In this document: positions 18,451-27,101 of the stretch, piece after piece | Numbering within the stretch: position 1 is the first letter of the stretch | Layout of the letters: every line of letters starts with the position of its first letter | Assembly: GCA_965248155.1 (NCBI GenBank) | Contig: CBDFIO010000002.1 | Coordinates: forward strand, 744,001-808,000 | DNA from: RFSX01 sp965248155 | GTDB lineage: Bacteria; Bacteroidota; Bacteroidia; Chitinophagales; Saprospiraceae | Length of the DNA stretch: 64,000 nucleotides | Direction: 5' to 3' | Notes under the pieces: generated by a model | Database searches by the model: none | The model's input: the letters and a program-made list of their open reading frames with translations, nothing else | What the model was told of the DNA's origin: nothing | Made by a program: the position numbers and the translations under genes

Positions 18451-19662
18451 CTACAAGACTTCATAAACACTCTTATCAACTTTCTTAGGTAAGTAACCCT
18501 CAGTAGTTGTTACACTAGCATGTCTGTAAGCAGATTGTAGTGCCCTAATATCTACTCCCTCTTCTCTGGCTTTTGCGCCTGAACTAAACCTAGCAGAGTA
18601 CATCACGAAGTAACCGTCAAAGCCAAGCTCTTCACTCATCTTCTTGAATTTCCGTCTGAGGTTAGAGTTCACATCATTAACTCTCCTCTTGATAGTCTTA
18701 TCGTTTTGATCGTATCCGTTCAAATAATCAAAGACATACTTACTCTCAGGTTTTAGATATCTACTAATAATCTCTAGGCACTCAGGGCGTAGAAAAGTAG
18801 AGTCATATCCTGTACTAGTTTTCTCTCTATCGAAATACCAGGTATCTCCTTTGATATCTCCAATCATTAATAATAGAATATCCTTTAGATTCACTCCCAT
18901 AGTATAGTAACTAAACAACCAGATATCTTTAGACCTCTGATAAGCCTCGTCTTTTGGTTTATAGTTTTTGATCGCTTCTATCTGTTCATTGGATAGATGA
19001 TCTATTTTCTTAGTCTGTCTGTCTTTCAATTTCTTTAGATGAGTGAACTTATAACCAATAGGGTTGTATCCTGTCTTGAATGGCATGAGCTTCATATCAG
19101 TCACTTCATCCTCTACAGCTTTACCAAATAATGCTTTCAAACCACGCATAGTACGGTCACCTTTTACTCCCCTAGAGCGCATCTCCTCCTCCATACGTTT
19201 AAGTGTAGGTTTGGTTATCTCATCGAAGCGTATCTGTTCTTTACCTAAGAATTTCTGTAGTGCCCTCATACAGTCTTTGTAGTAGAATCCTGTACCAGCA
19301 GTCTCATCATCAAAATACCTTTGGATAGTCTGTTCAGCAAATTGAGTGAAGTTTAGATTATATTGTAGCTTATCATAGATCCTACTCCAGTCGTCAAAAT
19401 TCCATACTCTGTTCTCGAAGTTCTCTCTATAGATCCTGTGAGCTTTTGCGAGGCTCTCTTCTATCTTTTGATTAATAGACTCAGCTCCTCGTACATAATT
19501 AGATACCCTTCCATTATAGAAGTCACCTTCAAGACAAGATTCTCCAATACGTTTTCTCCTAGACCGAGACTTCTCGTCCCTCCAGGAGACTAGGATTACA
19601 ATAGGACATGTTCCGTCCTTGAGAGGGCTTTTGTACATTGAAGTAGTAAATGATACTTTCAT
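18451..19662 (-). CDS. tyrosine recombinase (site-specific integrase), IntDOT-like
   Basis: A 403-residue integrase. The N-terminal part carries an arm-type DNA-binding domain with the Bacteroidota KDGTCPIVILVSWRD pattern, then a SAM-like core-binding domain at ~110-200. The catalytic C-terminus has R358 (MYSARFSSG), H381 (AYRHASVTTTEGY) and nucleophile Y390. The first conserved arginine box reads TMGVNLKDILLL, with Asn where most enzymes have Arg, as is known for IntDOT-type enzymes of conjugative transposons. It lies 87 bp from the degenerate tRNA-Asn copy, the normal place for an island integrase next to its attachment site. The frame is intact. Confidence 0.92.
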   Translation of the reverse strand: MKVSFTTSMYKSPLKDGTCPIVILVSWRDEKSRSRRKRIGESCLEGDFYNGRVSNYVRGAESINQKIEESLAKAHRIYRENFENRVWNFDDWSRIYDKLQYNLNFTQFAEQTIQRYFDDETAGTGFYYKDCMRALQKFLGKEQIRFDEITKPTLKRMEEEMRSRGVKGDRTMRGLKALFGKAVEDEVTDMKLMPFKTGYNPIGYKFTHLKKLKDRQTKKIDHLSNEQIEAIKNYKPKDEAYQRSKDIWLFSYYTMGVNLKDILLLMIGDIKGDTWYFDREKTSTGYDSTFLRPECLEIISRYLKPESKYVFDYLNGYDQNDKTIKRRVNDVNSNLRRKFKKMSEELGFDGYFVMYSARFSSGAKAREEGVDIRALQSAYRHASVTTTEGYLPKKVDKSVYEVL

Positions 19663-19748
19663 GAGCAGACATATTTATATTATTAAAGAATATTATATAT
19701 GTAACTGCCTGAATATTATCTGTTTATTATGTCATTGCAAATCTTTTT

Positions 19749-19841
19749 CGGACTGTTAATCCGTAGGTCCAAGGTTCCCTGCCTGCCGGCAGGCAGGAAG
19801 TCCTTGAGGCTGACAGTACCGCACTAGCTGTAGTGAGGCGC
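19749..19841 (+). repeat. degenerate tRNA-Asn 3' part (putative att site) with two inserts
   Basis: Bases 19749-19777 repeat 7257-7285 of tRNA-Asn exactly. The tRNA sequence then resumes at 19798-19809 and 19836-19841, so the rest of the T-arm and the acceptor 3' strand are present but interrupted twice. The first insert (19778-19797) is the perfect 20-bp palindrome CCTGCCTGCCGGCAGGCAGG. The second (19810-19835) contains the hairpin CACTA-GCTG-TAGTG. The 5' half of the tRNA is absent, so this is not a functional tRNA. Confidence 0.8.
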
Positions 19842-20066
19842 CACTTAAATTTAAAACCCTTGTAACTACTACGTTGCGAAGGTTTCTTCTTGAATTAGAA
19901 TTTGGGTTTTCAAAAATCGTCATCTAATTGGATGCGAATCTGTGTTTGCAAAAGGAATTCTGAAATTGTGATAAATGGATTAACCTTTAGTGAGGGTATA
20001 AATTATTTTTACTTTAGTGCTTTTGCTGGTATTGAGTAATTATCCTCAAATGAAATCAATTATCTT

Positions 20067-20798
20067 ATGATCAGGTATTGCGTTTTTCTTTTCTGCATTC
20101 TCTTTATCGGAATCCATAGCCTGAGTGCCCAGGAGGAAATTAAAGTTCCTAAGAATCTAATAAAGCTTAACATTATTTCCGCCTTGTTCAAGACGACAAC
20201 AATAAATTATGAGAGGACTGTAGGAAACAGATCCAGTTTTATGGTTGGTTATGGAAGAAAATTTTCAGGAAGTCTGCCTGGAATACTTAATCAAAACTCA
20301 CCGAATCTTACTCTAACACAGTCCAATCTGATCGGTAATTTTATCAATCTTGATTATCGATGGTATATTAATAAATGTGAAGACGAGAGCAGTCTCTTTG
20401 GATTTTATCTAGGTCCTTATTTCAAGTACAACAGATATCGAATGGATTTTGATATGTCATTTGATGGTGGTACAGAATCCTTTGAAAATAATGGTACAAG
20501 TGTCTTCCAGGAATATGGGATTGGGTTGTCTATGGGTTATCAACTAAAAGTTAATAAAAGAATAGTGGTTGACTTTATATTTTTCGGTCCACGGACATCA
20601 CGATTTGATATCAAATTGGAATTTGAAGATGCCCTAACTGAAGATTTCACAAATGCAGTAGTAGATAAGATTAACAGCACTGTGGATAAAATATATATGA
20701 AAGAGGGAATTGATCCGGAATTCAGTGTGAGAGAAATTGTCACCAATTTTAACTGGTTTAGTTTCAGGTATGCCATTTCAATTGGCTATTCCTTTTAA
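20067..20798 (+). CDS. outer-membrane beta-barrel-like protein of unknown function
   Basis: A 243-residue protein with a signal peptide (MIRYCVFLFCILFIGIHSLS), then alternating amphipathic strands (TTTINYERTVGNRSSFMVGY, SLFGFYLGPYFKYNRYRM) and a final Phe (SIGYSF). This is the usual signature of small outer-membrane barrels in Bacteroidota. No specific substrate or family can be named. It is the first intact gene to the right of the degenerate tRNA copy. Confidence 0.75.
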   Translation: MIRYCVFLFCILFIGIHSLSAQEEIKVPKNLIKLNIISALFKTTTINYERTVGNRSSFMVGYGRKFSGSLPGILNQNSPNLTLTQSNLIGNFINLDYRWYINKCEDESSLFGFYLGPYFKYNRYRMDFDMSFDGGTESFENNGTSVFQEYGIGLSMGYQLKVNKRIVVDFIFFGPRTSRFDIKLEFEDALTEDFTNAVVDKINSTVDKIYMKEGIDPEFSVREIVTNFNWFSFRYAISIGYSF

Positions 20799-20824
20799 TT
20801 AAACTGTTTTTCCAACTCGGTATA

Positions 20825-20870
20825 CAATTGGTTCGAAAATAGTTCGGGAAGGGGCGCACAAAGAGTTGTA
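20825..20870. repeat. dispersed intergenic repeat, copy 1
   Basis: CAATTGGTTCGAAAATAG followed by TTCGGGAAGGGGCGCA. Closely related sequences occur at 22521-22578 and 29741-29797. All three lie just past the 3' end of a minus-strand gene. Confidence 0.6.
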
Positions 20871-20916
20871 AGCTTAATGATTACGGCTCTTTTAATTTGT
20901 GAGGTTATATGATTAC

Positions 20917-22441
20917 TCAATCCTCAGATGCATTCTTGATATGTGCGATTAATAGTTCTTTGAGTTCGGTCATTTCCTGTTTGAGTTTGTTGAGATCTGA
21001 ATTTTGCTCTTCCAAAAATTCAATTTTTTGATGCTGCTGTTGGACGACTTTAGTAAGTATGGCTGCAATATCCATAGGACTTAAACTTTTTCTGTCCTGA
21101 GTGGCTACAAGATCTGGAACATTTTCGGCTATGAAGCCAATGTATTCTTCCTCTTTTTGAAGTTTGTAGTTGAATTTCACCGGATTCAACTCTACCATCG
21201 TTGAAATGGCTTCTTCAACAGTCAAATCATTTATGTTCTCTTTCAAATTTCTTGAACTAGAGTTTGTCCAAACACCGCCCAGATGTAACGTGAGCTCCAC
21301 TTGCCATATCAAGAGGATGATTAGGACTAGTTGTCCCAATTCCAACATTGCCTGATGTATTGATTATAAAATTTTTGTTTCCTCCGCCACCAATGCTAGT
21401 TAATTCCATGGCAGTCGCAGAACCTGTTCCTTTCTGTTTAAAAGCCCAACTTCTATCGCTCTTAAGATTCAATAAGACATTACCATCTCCTGGCTCACCT
21501 ACGGATGTGGTTCCAGTTACATCTAGTTTGGTTGTTGGAATTAGTGTCCCTATACCAACATTGCCTTCGCCTAAATAAAGTTTCCCCCATTGATTCAAAT
21601 CGCGGTCATACGATTGAATAAGACTTGTATGATTAGTAGAGTCGTAAACAAGTTCTAATCCCTTCCCTGATGTTGGGTAAGCGTTTCCTCCCACTCTGAT
21701 AATATCGGAAACATCCAGTTTGACATCAGGATTATTTATTCCAATACCTACATTCACTGCGTCTACTCCTGTACCACCGATAACGGCACAATGGCTACAA
21801 TCTACCTTTGCATTGTAGCCAATCGCGATGGCTCTGTCTAAGGAATCTCCAAGAGTTAATACATCTGCACGAGAACCGATAAATGTGTTCCGGTTTCCTA
21901 TTGTATTGTCTACTCCCGCAAGTGATCCAAAAGCGGAATTTTTATCTCCAGATTGATTATATAATCCCGCATTAGTTCCAAAGAAGGAATTTTCATTACC
22001 TGACGTATTAAAGAGACCCACAGAATTTCCAAAGAAACTATTATGTGTTCCAATAGTATTTTCATTCCCTGTCCCGTTCCCAAAAAAGCTATTTCCGAAT
22101 CCCTCTGTATTTTCCAATCCAGCATGCCAACCGAAGAAGGAATTAGCATATCCGGTTGTGTTTTCTTTTCCTGATTCGAAACCAAAAAAACTATTTTGGA
22201 TCCCTGTTGTATTGTTGAAGCCAGAATTTGACCCTACAAAAGTGATGTGCGTTTCATTGGAAAAGTCAGAATTAATTCCCGCATTTCTTCCTATTAATAC
22301 CGATGTTGTATCATCCATATGATTGATGTCAATATTACCACGGATTTTGGCATGACCTTCGACATCAAGATTGTTTTGCTGAGAAAAAATAGTAAGGGAA
22401 CAAAATATGGTGATGACGATAAGAGGGAAATGAATTTTCAT
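20917..22441 (-). pseudogene. tail fiber-like protein with S74 chaperone domain, one-base frameshift
   Basis: The N-terminal part (from the ATG at 22441) has a signal peptide, then about ten repeats of the pattern GNxNSFFGxxAGxxNTxG, which form a beta-helix or YadA-head-like stalk. Blocks ending GIGT follow. The chaperone of endosialidase (S74) part (SRNLKENINDLTVEEAIST) and a C-terminal coiled coil lie in another frame (20917-21348). The frames join if one C is removed from CCC at 21278-21280, giving SGGVWTNSSSRNLKEN. With that correction the gene is complete, ~500 residues. The lesion is in a short homopolymer, so an assembly error is possible. It is probably a trimeric surface fibre and is a paralogue of the remnant at 11750. 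Confidence 0.8.
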
Positions 22442-22520
22442 ATTAAGAGTGTTTTACTTAAAGTTAGTAAAGCTTTTATAGGTGAGAGTATAAAGCAAAT
22501 GATCTAACTTATTCTTTTCG

Positions 22521-22578
22521 CAATTGGTTCGAAAATAGGTCGGGAAGGGGCGCATTGAAAAACGTTGTATAATAAAAA
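22521..22578. repeat. dispersed intergenic repeat, copy 2
   Basis: CAATTGGTTCGAAAATAGG, then TCGGGAAGGGGCGCATTG, and then TTGTATAATAAAAAACC. It is ~40 bp past the end of the VTC-domain gene. Confidence 0.6.
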
Positions 22579-22616
22579 ACCACGTCCTTTTATTAATTAC
22601 TACGTTTATGGGTTTT

Positions 22617-23264
22617 TTAATTGTATACCAATTCTAAAAGACCAGTTACATATTTTGAATGCTTGCTTATTCGGAAAGGAAAAGCACCAGCTATAGAATC
22701 AAAATTTGCATATTGATCTTTCGAAAATTTAATTTCGACGATTACCCTCGGATCATTAAAATGTGGGTGATCCATTTTATCAAAGTCTTTTCCTGGTAAC
22801 GAGTAGCAAAGTTTCCGATCTATTGTCAATCGATAATTTCCTTTTTGACTAATCCAATAACTCCTTAGATATTTGTTTTGTAAGCTTGGTTTATAATAGT
22901 TGTTTTTTAATTTTTCGTTTACCGCTTCTGATAGTTTTTCAAGATTTTCAAGGTTTGAGATGCTTTCATATTTTTTTGTACCAAGCATATTCTCTTTAAT
23001 TTTAAATTCAATCACTCCATTATTATAATCCGAAGTTTTACCATACCACCTATATCTTACCTTTACCCGATTAGAGATGCCGGACAAATTTTCAAAACAT
23101 GAATTGAAATCGACACTGTCGAAATATATATTATTCACACACCTCTCTGCAAAAGATCTTTTAAAACCAGCAGGGTGCAGTAACAATGCATATTCAAACG
23201 CATTAAAATCTTTCGGATTCAAAACATATTTAAGTTCATACCTATAGTCCGCTTCTTTTCCCAC
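22617..23264 (-). CDS. VTC-domain polyphosphate polymerase-like protein
   Basis: A 215-residue protein of the VTC (triphosphate tunnel) domain family. It shows the alternating basic and acidic strand motifs of the fold: YRYELKYVL, NNIYFDSVD, RVKVRYRWYG, IEFKIKEN, RLTIDRKL and VIVEIKF. Eukaryotic Vtc4 makes polyphosphate from ATP, and bacterial homologues are usually annotated as polyphosphate polymerase domain proteins. It follows the CotH-like gene by 3 bp and the DUF4956 gene further upstream; this trio recurs in many bacteria. The actual product in bacteria is not established. Confidence 0.85.
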   Translation of the reverse strand: MGKEADYRYELKYVLNPKDFNAFEYALLLHPAGFKRSFAERCVNNIYFDSVDFNSCFENLSGISNRVKVRYRWYGKTSDYNNGVIEFKIKENMLGTKKYESISNLENLEKLSEAVNEKLKNNYYKPSLQNKYLRSYWISQKGNYRLTIDRKLCYSLPGKDFDKMDHPHFNDPRVIVEIKFSKDQYANFDSIAGAFPFRISKHSKYVTGLLELVYN

Positions 23265-23267
23265 TGG

Positions 23268-26153
23268 CTATTGGTTTAAATCAAAGACCTTAGAATTTGG
23301 TTCAATCATATACTTGTGCTTTATATTTTCCATTGAATGTTCATATAAATAAATTACAGCCGGGCCGAATTCAGGTTTCTTTTGAAAAGCTGCTATGCCG
23401 GTTTTACAATCTGTAATTGTAACATGCTTGATCGTTAGTTCTGAGAGATCCTTCGAAGCTAGCCCGATTGGAGCATCCTTAATTCTGGTATATTCCACTT
23501 TTACATTTGAATGTTCCCCGGCACTCACTCCTTTATCTCCTGTTATATCTATTGTCGTCCCGACTATATTAATTTGACTTCCTGAGACGTCAATAGCATC
23601 ATTGCCACAATTTTTATAAATACAATTTTTAATATCTCCCGTACAAAAATCGGCATCAAACGCATCGCCAAATGTATTGTAGAAATAACATGATTCCAGT
23701 TCAAAATTTGCACGTATAATATTTAAGGCGTCCTCACATTTACTGTTGCCAAAACTTGTGTGAAGGAAAGTAACATCACTCTCATAGAAATTCACTGCTC
23801 CTGTTAAGTTCCACTTGTCTTCAGCTAATGTATTTTGATTTTCAAAAAAAGTATGTCGAATAAGTGAAGGTTCGCTTGCTTGTAATACTGTAAAGCTTCC
23901 CTTTTGTCCATCAATAGATTTAATACGAACCGGGTCATCTTGATCACCCATAATATTAACGCCTGAATAACTGATAATAAAGCCGTCTTTTACGAACTCA
24001 ATTTGGGTTCCTGCTTTAATCAAGACACGTTTACCTGCCGGAATAAATAGTGGTTTATCAATGGTATGCCTCCCTAAATTGAATACGACATTTGATTCAT
24101 CATAAGCTAAGATGTTTGTAAACTCCTTAAGATTACCAGACCCGAATTTTTGTCTGGTTGCTTCATCTTGTGGAAAAGGCCAATCATGTATAGATGTAGT
24201 ATAAATCGAATCAAGACCCAGCACTTCAAATTGTAAATTTTTTAAGCCTTCTTGGAGTTCAACCTCTGTAAACTGAGGTACAGATTTATCTTTTTGCGGA
24301 TAAAGTATAATGGTCTCAGCCTTATTCTGTGACAAATATACTTTTAGAGGAAAATCATGATTATTAATGAGTTTGATTTTCAGCATATTATTTTCTGAAT
24401 TATAGGCGACGAGGCTGCCAACAAAGGCGGGTATAGCTATTTGAATTTGCTTTGCTTTTTGAAGAATTTCCTTTCTGTCATAAATAAATTGCGGAAAGCG
24501 CGTATTCAAAAATTGTTCTCGCTCGCTAATACTTTTTTCAAGACTTTCCAATAGCTCTTGAACAAAATCTGGTTTTGAATATTTATCGAGATATTTAAAA
24601 TAGATCTCCGCGAATTCATCATCATATAGGAGTTGTTCCAAAGGTTCATGTGGTATGCCTTCTGCATGATACACTTCTATAGCATGAATGTTATTTGCAT
24701 ATTTGTTTGGATCTTCACTACTATAGGCATCAAATCCAATTGGCTCTAATTGTGAAGTCACAGGATTATAATAAAATCGCTGGTTGTGCCATGTTATAGC
24801 ATGTTTTGCCAGACAAATGTCAACCAGACTTAAATACTTTGCTAATCTATCAAGATCAAATATTTCCCCAGGTGATTTTAAGTTATATTTATATTGATGC
24901 ATGAGATTTTGAGCGACTTTAAACTGGTCTTTTAATCCTGGATTATCTTTAAATTTTCCTTCTTTAAAAGCTCGAATTTCTGAAGACCAATATGATTTAT
25001 CCTTTTCATCTACTCCAGTAAGTGCGCCGCTAAAAAGGTCCATTTTCCTTTGTGTCGCCTGCCACATCCTTTCTTCCGTCAATTTTAAAATAGGTCCTTC
25101 TCGTCGCTTATTACTTTCGACCAGGTTTTTTGTAAAATGTTCCTCGTAAGAAAATACCAGCGCTTTATCATTATTATTTTTAAATAAAATGAAATCATGT
25201 CTAGGGTGAAGGACATCGGCATAGTCCAGGAATTTGAAGAATACCCATTCCCTCAAATAACCCCTTGTCCTTGGCTCCTGAAGTGAAAAACTTTGCATTC
25301 CATTCCAACTTTCATCACTATCCATATCAACTCTGTAGGAAGGGTGTTTTGAAACATGATCCAGCCAATCCCCTTTTAATCTAATTTTAATTTTTTTTGA
25401 TCGATCATCGTCATTGATCTTCGCCCTTGTCTTGCTTCCGTCATTAAATATCAGTCCTTTCGCAATAGATTTTGTTTTCATTTCATCAAGATAATCTTTG
25501 GCCTCTATGTCCAGGACTAACTCAAAGTGTTTTGGAACAAACGATGATTGGTCAACAGGAATTGAGGACGGTATTTCCCTGATTTCAAATTCATCAAAAT
25601 ATATGCTATTCGGGCCATCATCTTTGCGTATGTAGAAATCAATGTGTTTGAGATTATTGTAGGCCGGAACAGTAAATTTTAATTCTCTTTTTTCCCAATA
25701 ATTCCCGTTTCGCTCAACAGTTTGTGACGTTTCTTTATAAAATATTGTGCTATCATTTGCACTAACAACAAGATAAGCCGCAACGGGATGAGGATTAAAT
25801 GACCAGGCACTGAACTTATACCGTTTTCCAACTGTAGGATTCGCCAAAGAATAACGCCAACCATAATTCTGCTCTTCATTGAGTTTTGAAGAATATTGCC
25901 CTGAAAAAGCTTGTTCATCAGATTGTGTCCGGGATCCATAAAACTCAATACCTGAATCAATAAAGAAATCACCTTTAACTTTTTCGGCTCCACAACGTAT
26001 CACATCACTACCAATAAATTCCTTATCAGACGGTTTTTCCGTCTGATAAAATTTTAGAAATACCAGAACCAAAAGCAACAGCAATGGCAATGGCAATGGC
26101 AAGAACAAGCAGAACCATTTATATGAATATTTGCTATGACCTTTTATTATCAT
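23268..26153 (-). CDS. CotH kinase-like membrane-anchored protein with beta-helix domain
   Basis: A 961-residue protein with an N-terminal membrane anchor (FCLFLPLPLPLLLLLVLVFL). A jelly-roll-like module at about 50-195 ends HIDFYIRKDDGPNSIYFDEF. Next is a CotH-type atypical kinase domain (~215-560; KIRLKGDWLDHV, REWVFFKF, PIGFDAYSSEDP). The C-terminal third is a right-handed parallel beta-helix with short repeats such as CYFYNTFGDAFDADFCTG. CotH enzymes phosphorylate secreted proteins. The start overlaps the stop of the DUF4956 gene (26150-26153), and the VTC gene follows, so the three form an operon. A role in envelope modification is inferred. Confidence 0.83.
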   Translation of the reverse strand: MIIKGHSKYSYKWFCLFLPLPLPLLLLLVLVFLKFYQTEKPSDKEFIGSDVIRCGAEKVKGDFFIDSGIEFYGSRTQSDEQAFSGQYSSKLNEEQNYGWRYSLANPTVGKRYKFSAWSFNPHPVAAYLVVSANDSTIFYKETSQTVERNGNYWEKRELKFTVPAYNNLKHIDFYIRKDDGPNSIYFDEFEIREIPSSIPVDQSSFVPKHFELVLDIEAKDYLDEMKTKSIAKGLIFNDGSKTRAKINDDDRSKKIKIRLKGDWLDHVSKHPSYRVDMDSDESWNGMQSFSLQEPRTRGYLREWVFFKFLDYADVLHPRHDFILFKNNNDKALVFSYEEHFTKNLVESNKRREGPILKLTEERMWQATQRKMDLFSGALTGVDEKDKSYWSSEIRAFKEGKFKDNPGLKDQFKVAQNLMHQYKYNLKSPGEIFDLDRLAKYLSLVDICLAKHAITWHNQRFYYNPVTSQLEPIGFDAYSSEDPNKYANNIHAIEVYHAEGIPHEPLEQLLYDDEFAEIYFKYLDKYSKPDFVQELLESLEKSISEREQFLNTRFPQFIYDRKEILQKAKQIQIAIPAFVGSLVAYNSENNMLKIKLINNHDFPLKVYLSQNKAETIILYPQKDKSVPQFTEVELQEGLKNLQFEVLGLDSIYTTSIHDWPFPQDEATRQKFGSGNLKEFTNILAYDESNVVFNLGRHTIDKPLFIPAGKRVLIKAGTQIEFVKDGFIISYSGVNIMGDQDDPVRIKSIDGQKGSFTVLQASEPSLIRHTFFENQNTLAEDKWNLTGAVNFYESDVTFLHTSFGNSKCEDALNIIRANFELESCYFYNTFGDAFDADFCTGDIKNCIYKNCGNDAIDVSGSQINIVGTTIDITGDKGVSAGEHSNVKVEYTRIKDAPIGLASKDLSELTIKHVTITDCKTGIAAFQKKPEFGPAVIYLYEHSMENIKHKYMIEPNSKVFDLNQ

Positions 26154-26824
26154 ATAACCATTTCGGGTTGGTCCATTATACTAATACTCGAGCTTGCGTC
26201 CAGTTCTTTGAGGCTGGAACTGAGCTCAGCAAGGTCTTCAATTTGTTTAGTTTTAGCTAAGAAACAAGCAAAGAGTCCATCTTCATCTTGTTCCATACGT
26301 TTAAGTTCAACATGTGAAAAGTTTTGTGCAACAAGGGCACTAACTTTATCGACATTTAGATTAGCAGATCTTATATTAATCAACATTCTATTTTTGGAGT
26401 AAATGTTTTTTGTGCTATATCGTGTATTCAGATAAAGAAGAGGCAAAATGACAATAATAGCAACTATAGCAAGAAGCGGTTTGTTCGCCCCACATGTCAG
26501 ACCCACACCTATAATAAGAAATATATAAGTCAATTCTTCAGGTTCCTTTATGGCTGCCCTAAAGCGGACGATGGACAAAGCCCCTACCAAACCTAATGAC
26601 AAGGCAATTGAAGATTGAACAACAGTTATGATAAGTAAAGTAGCTAGAGCCATTGGGATAAAAATAATGGCGAATTTTTCTCTATTAGAAAATGATTTTC
26701 CAAAACGGATATAAAAATATTTGATGACCATACTTAAGATGGTAGCAACTAGTAGATTGATCAGAAAGTCAAGAATATTGACCGTATTCGAGAAATCGGC
26801 TAAGTATTGTTCAAATCGAAACAT
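26150..26824 (-). CDS. DUF4956 family membrane protein
   Basis: A 224-residue protein with about four hydrophobic helices in the first 140 residues (FLINLLVATILSMVIKYFYI, FAIIFIPMALATLLIITVVQ, IGVGLTCGANKPLLAIVAII). Between them is the conserved loop LGLVGALSIVRFRAAIKEPE typical of DUF4956. A soluble ACT-like C-terminal domain follows. It is the first gene of the DUF4956-CotH-VTC operon. The function of the family is unknown; co-occurrence with the VTC domain suggests a link to polyphosphate or phosphate handling at the membrane. Confidence 0.85.
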   Translation of the reverse strand: MFRFEQYLADFSNTVNILDFLINLLVATILSMVIKYFYIRFGKSFSNREKFAIIFIPMALATLLIITVVQSSIALSLGLVGALSIVRFRAAIKEPEELTYIFLIIGVGLTCGANKPLLAIVAIIVILPLLYLNTRYSTKNIYSKNRMLINIRSANLNVDKVSALVAQNFSHVELKRMEQDEDGLFACFLAKTKQIEDLAELSSSLKELDASSSISIMDQPEMVI

Positions 26825-27101
26825 TTAATGTAGGGTTTTATGGTCTGTTAAAATTCATCCAGTTGTTAAGGTATTTACAAATTATCGATTGGATTGAATT
26901 CTGCACTAAAAGATTTCAGTTTTTTATCCAACTCTGGGAAACGCAATTTAAAAATCCTATTTAGATTCATAAAAATAGGATGCCCCGGAATTTGTTCCAC
27001 CTTTGTCATCTATTCCCATTTAGGACAAACTACAGAAGAATATTGTTTCGACTTATTGTCTTCATTAGAGAAATGGAATAATTCTTGGATAATAAGAAGG
27101 T

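Noticed and set aside
19741..19850. A second functional tRNA-Asn gene
   Set aside because: The 5' half is absent and two inserts disrupt the T-loop and acceptor strand, so it cannot fold as a tRNA.
11750..22441. Prophage, suggested by two tail-fibre/S74 proteins and an integrase
   Set aside because: No capsid, terminase, portal or lysis genes are present. S74 proteins with signal peptides are common chromosomal secreted proteins in Bacteroidota.
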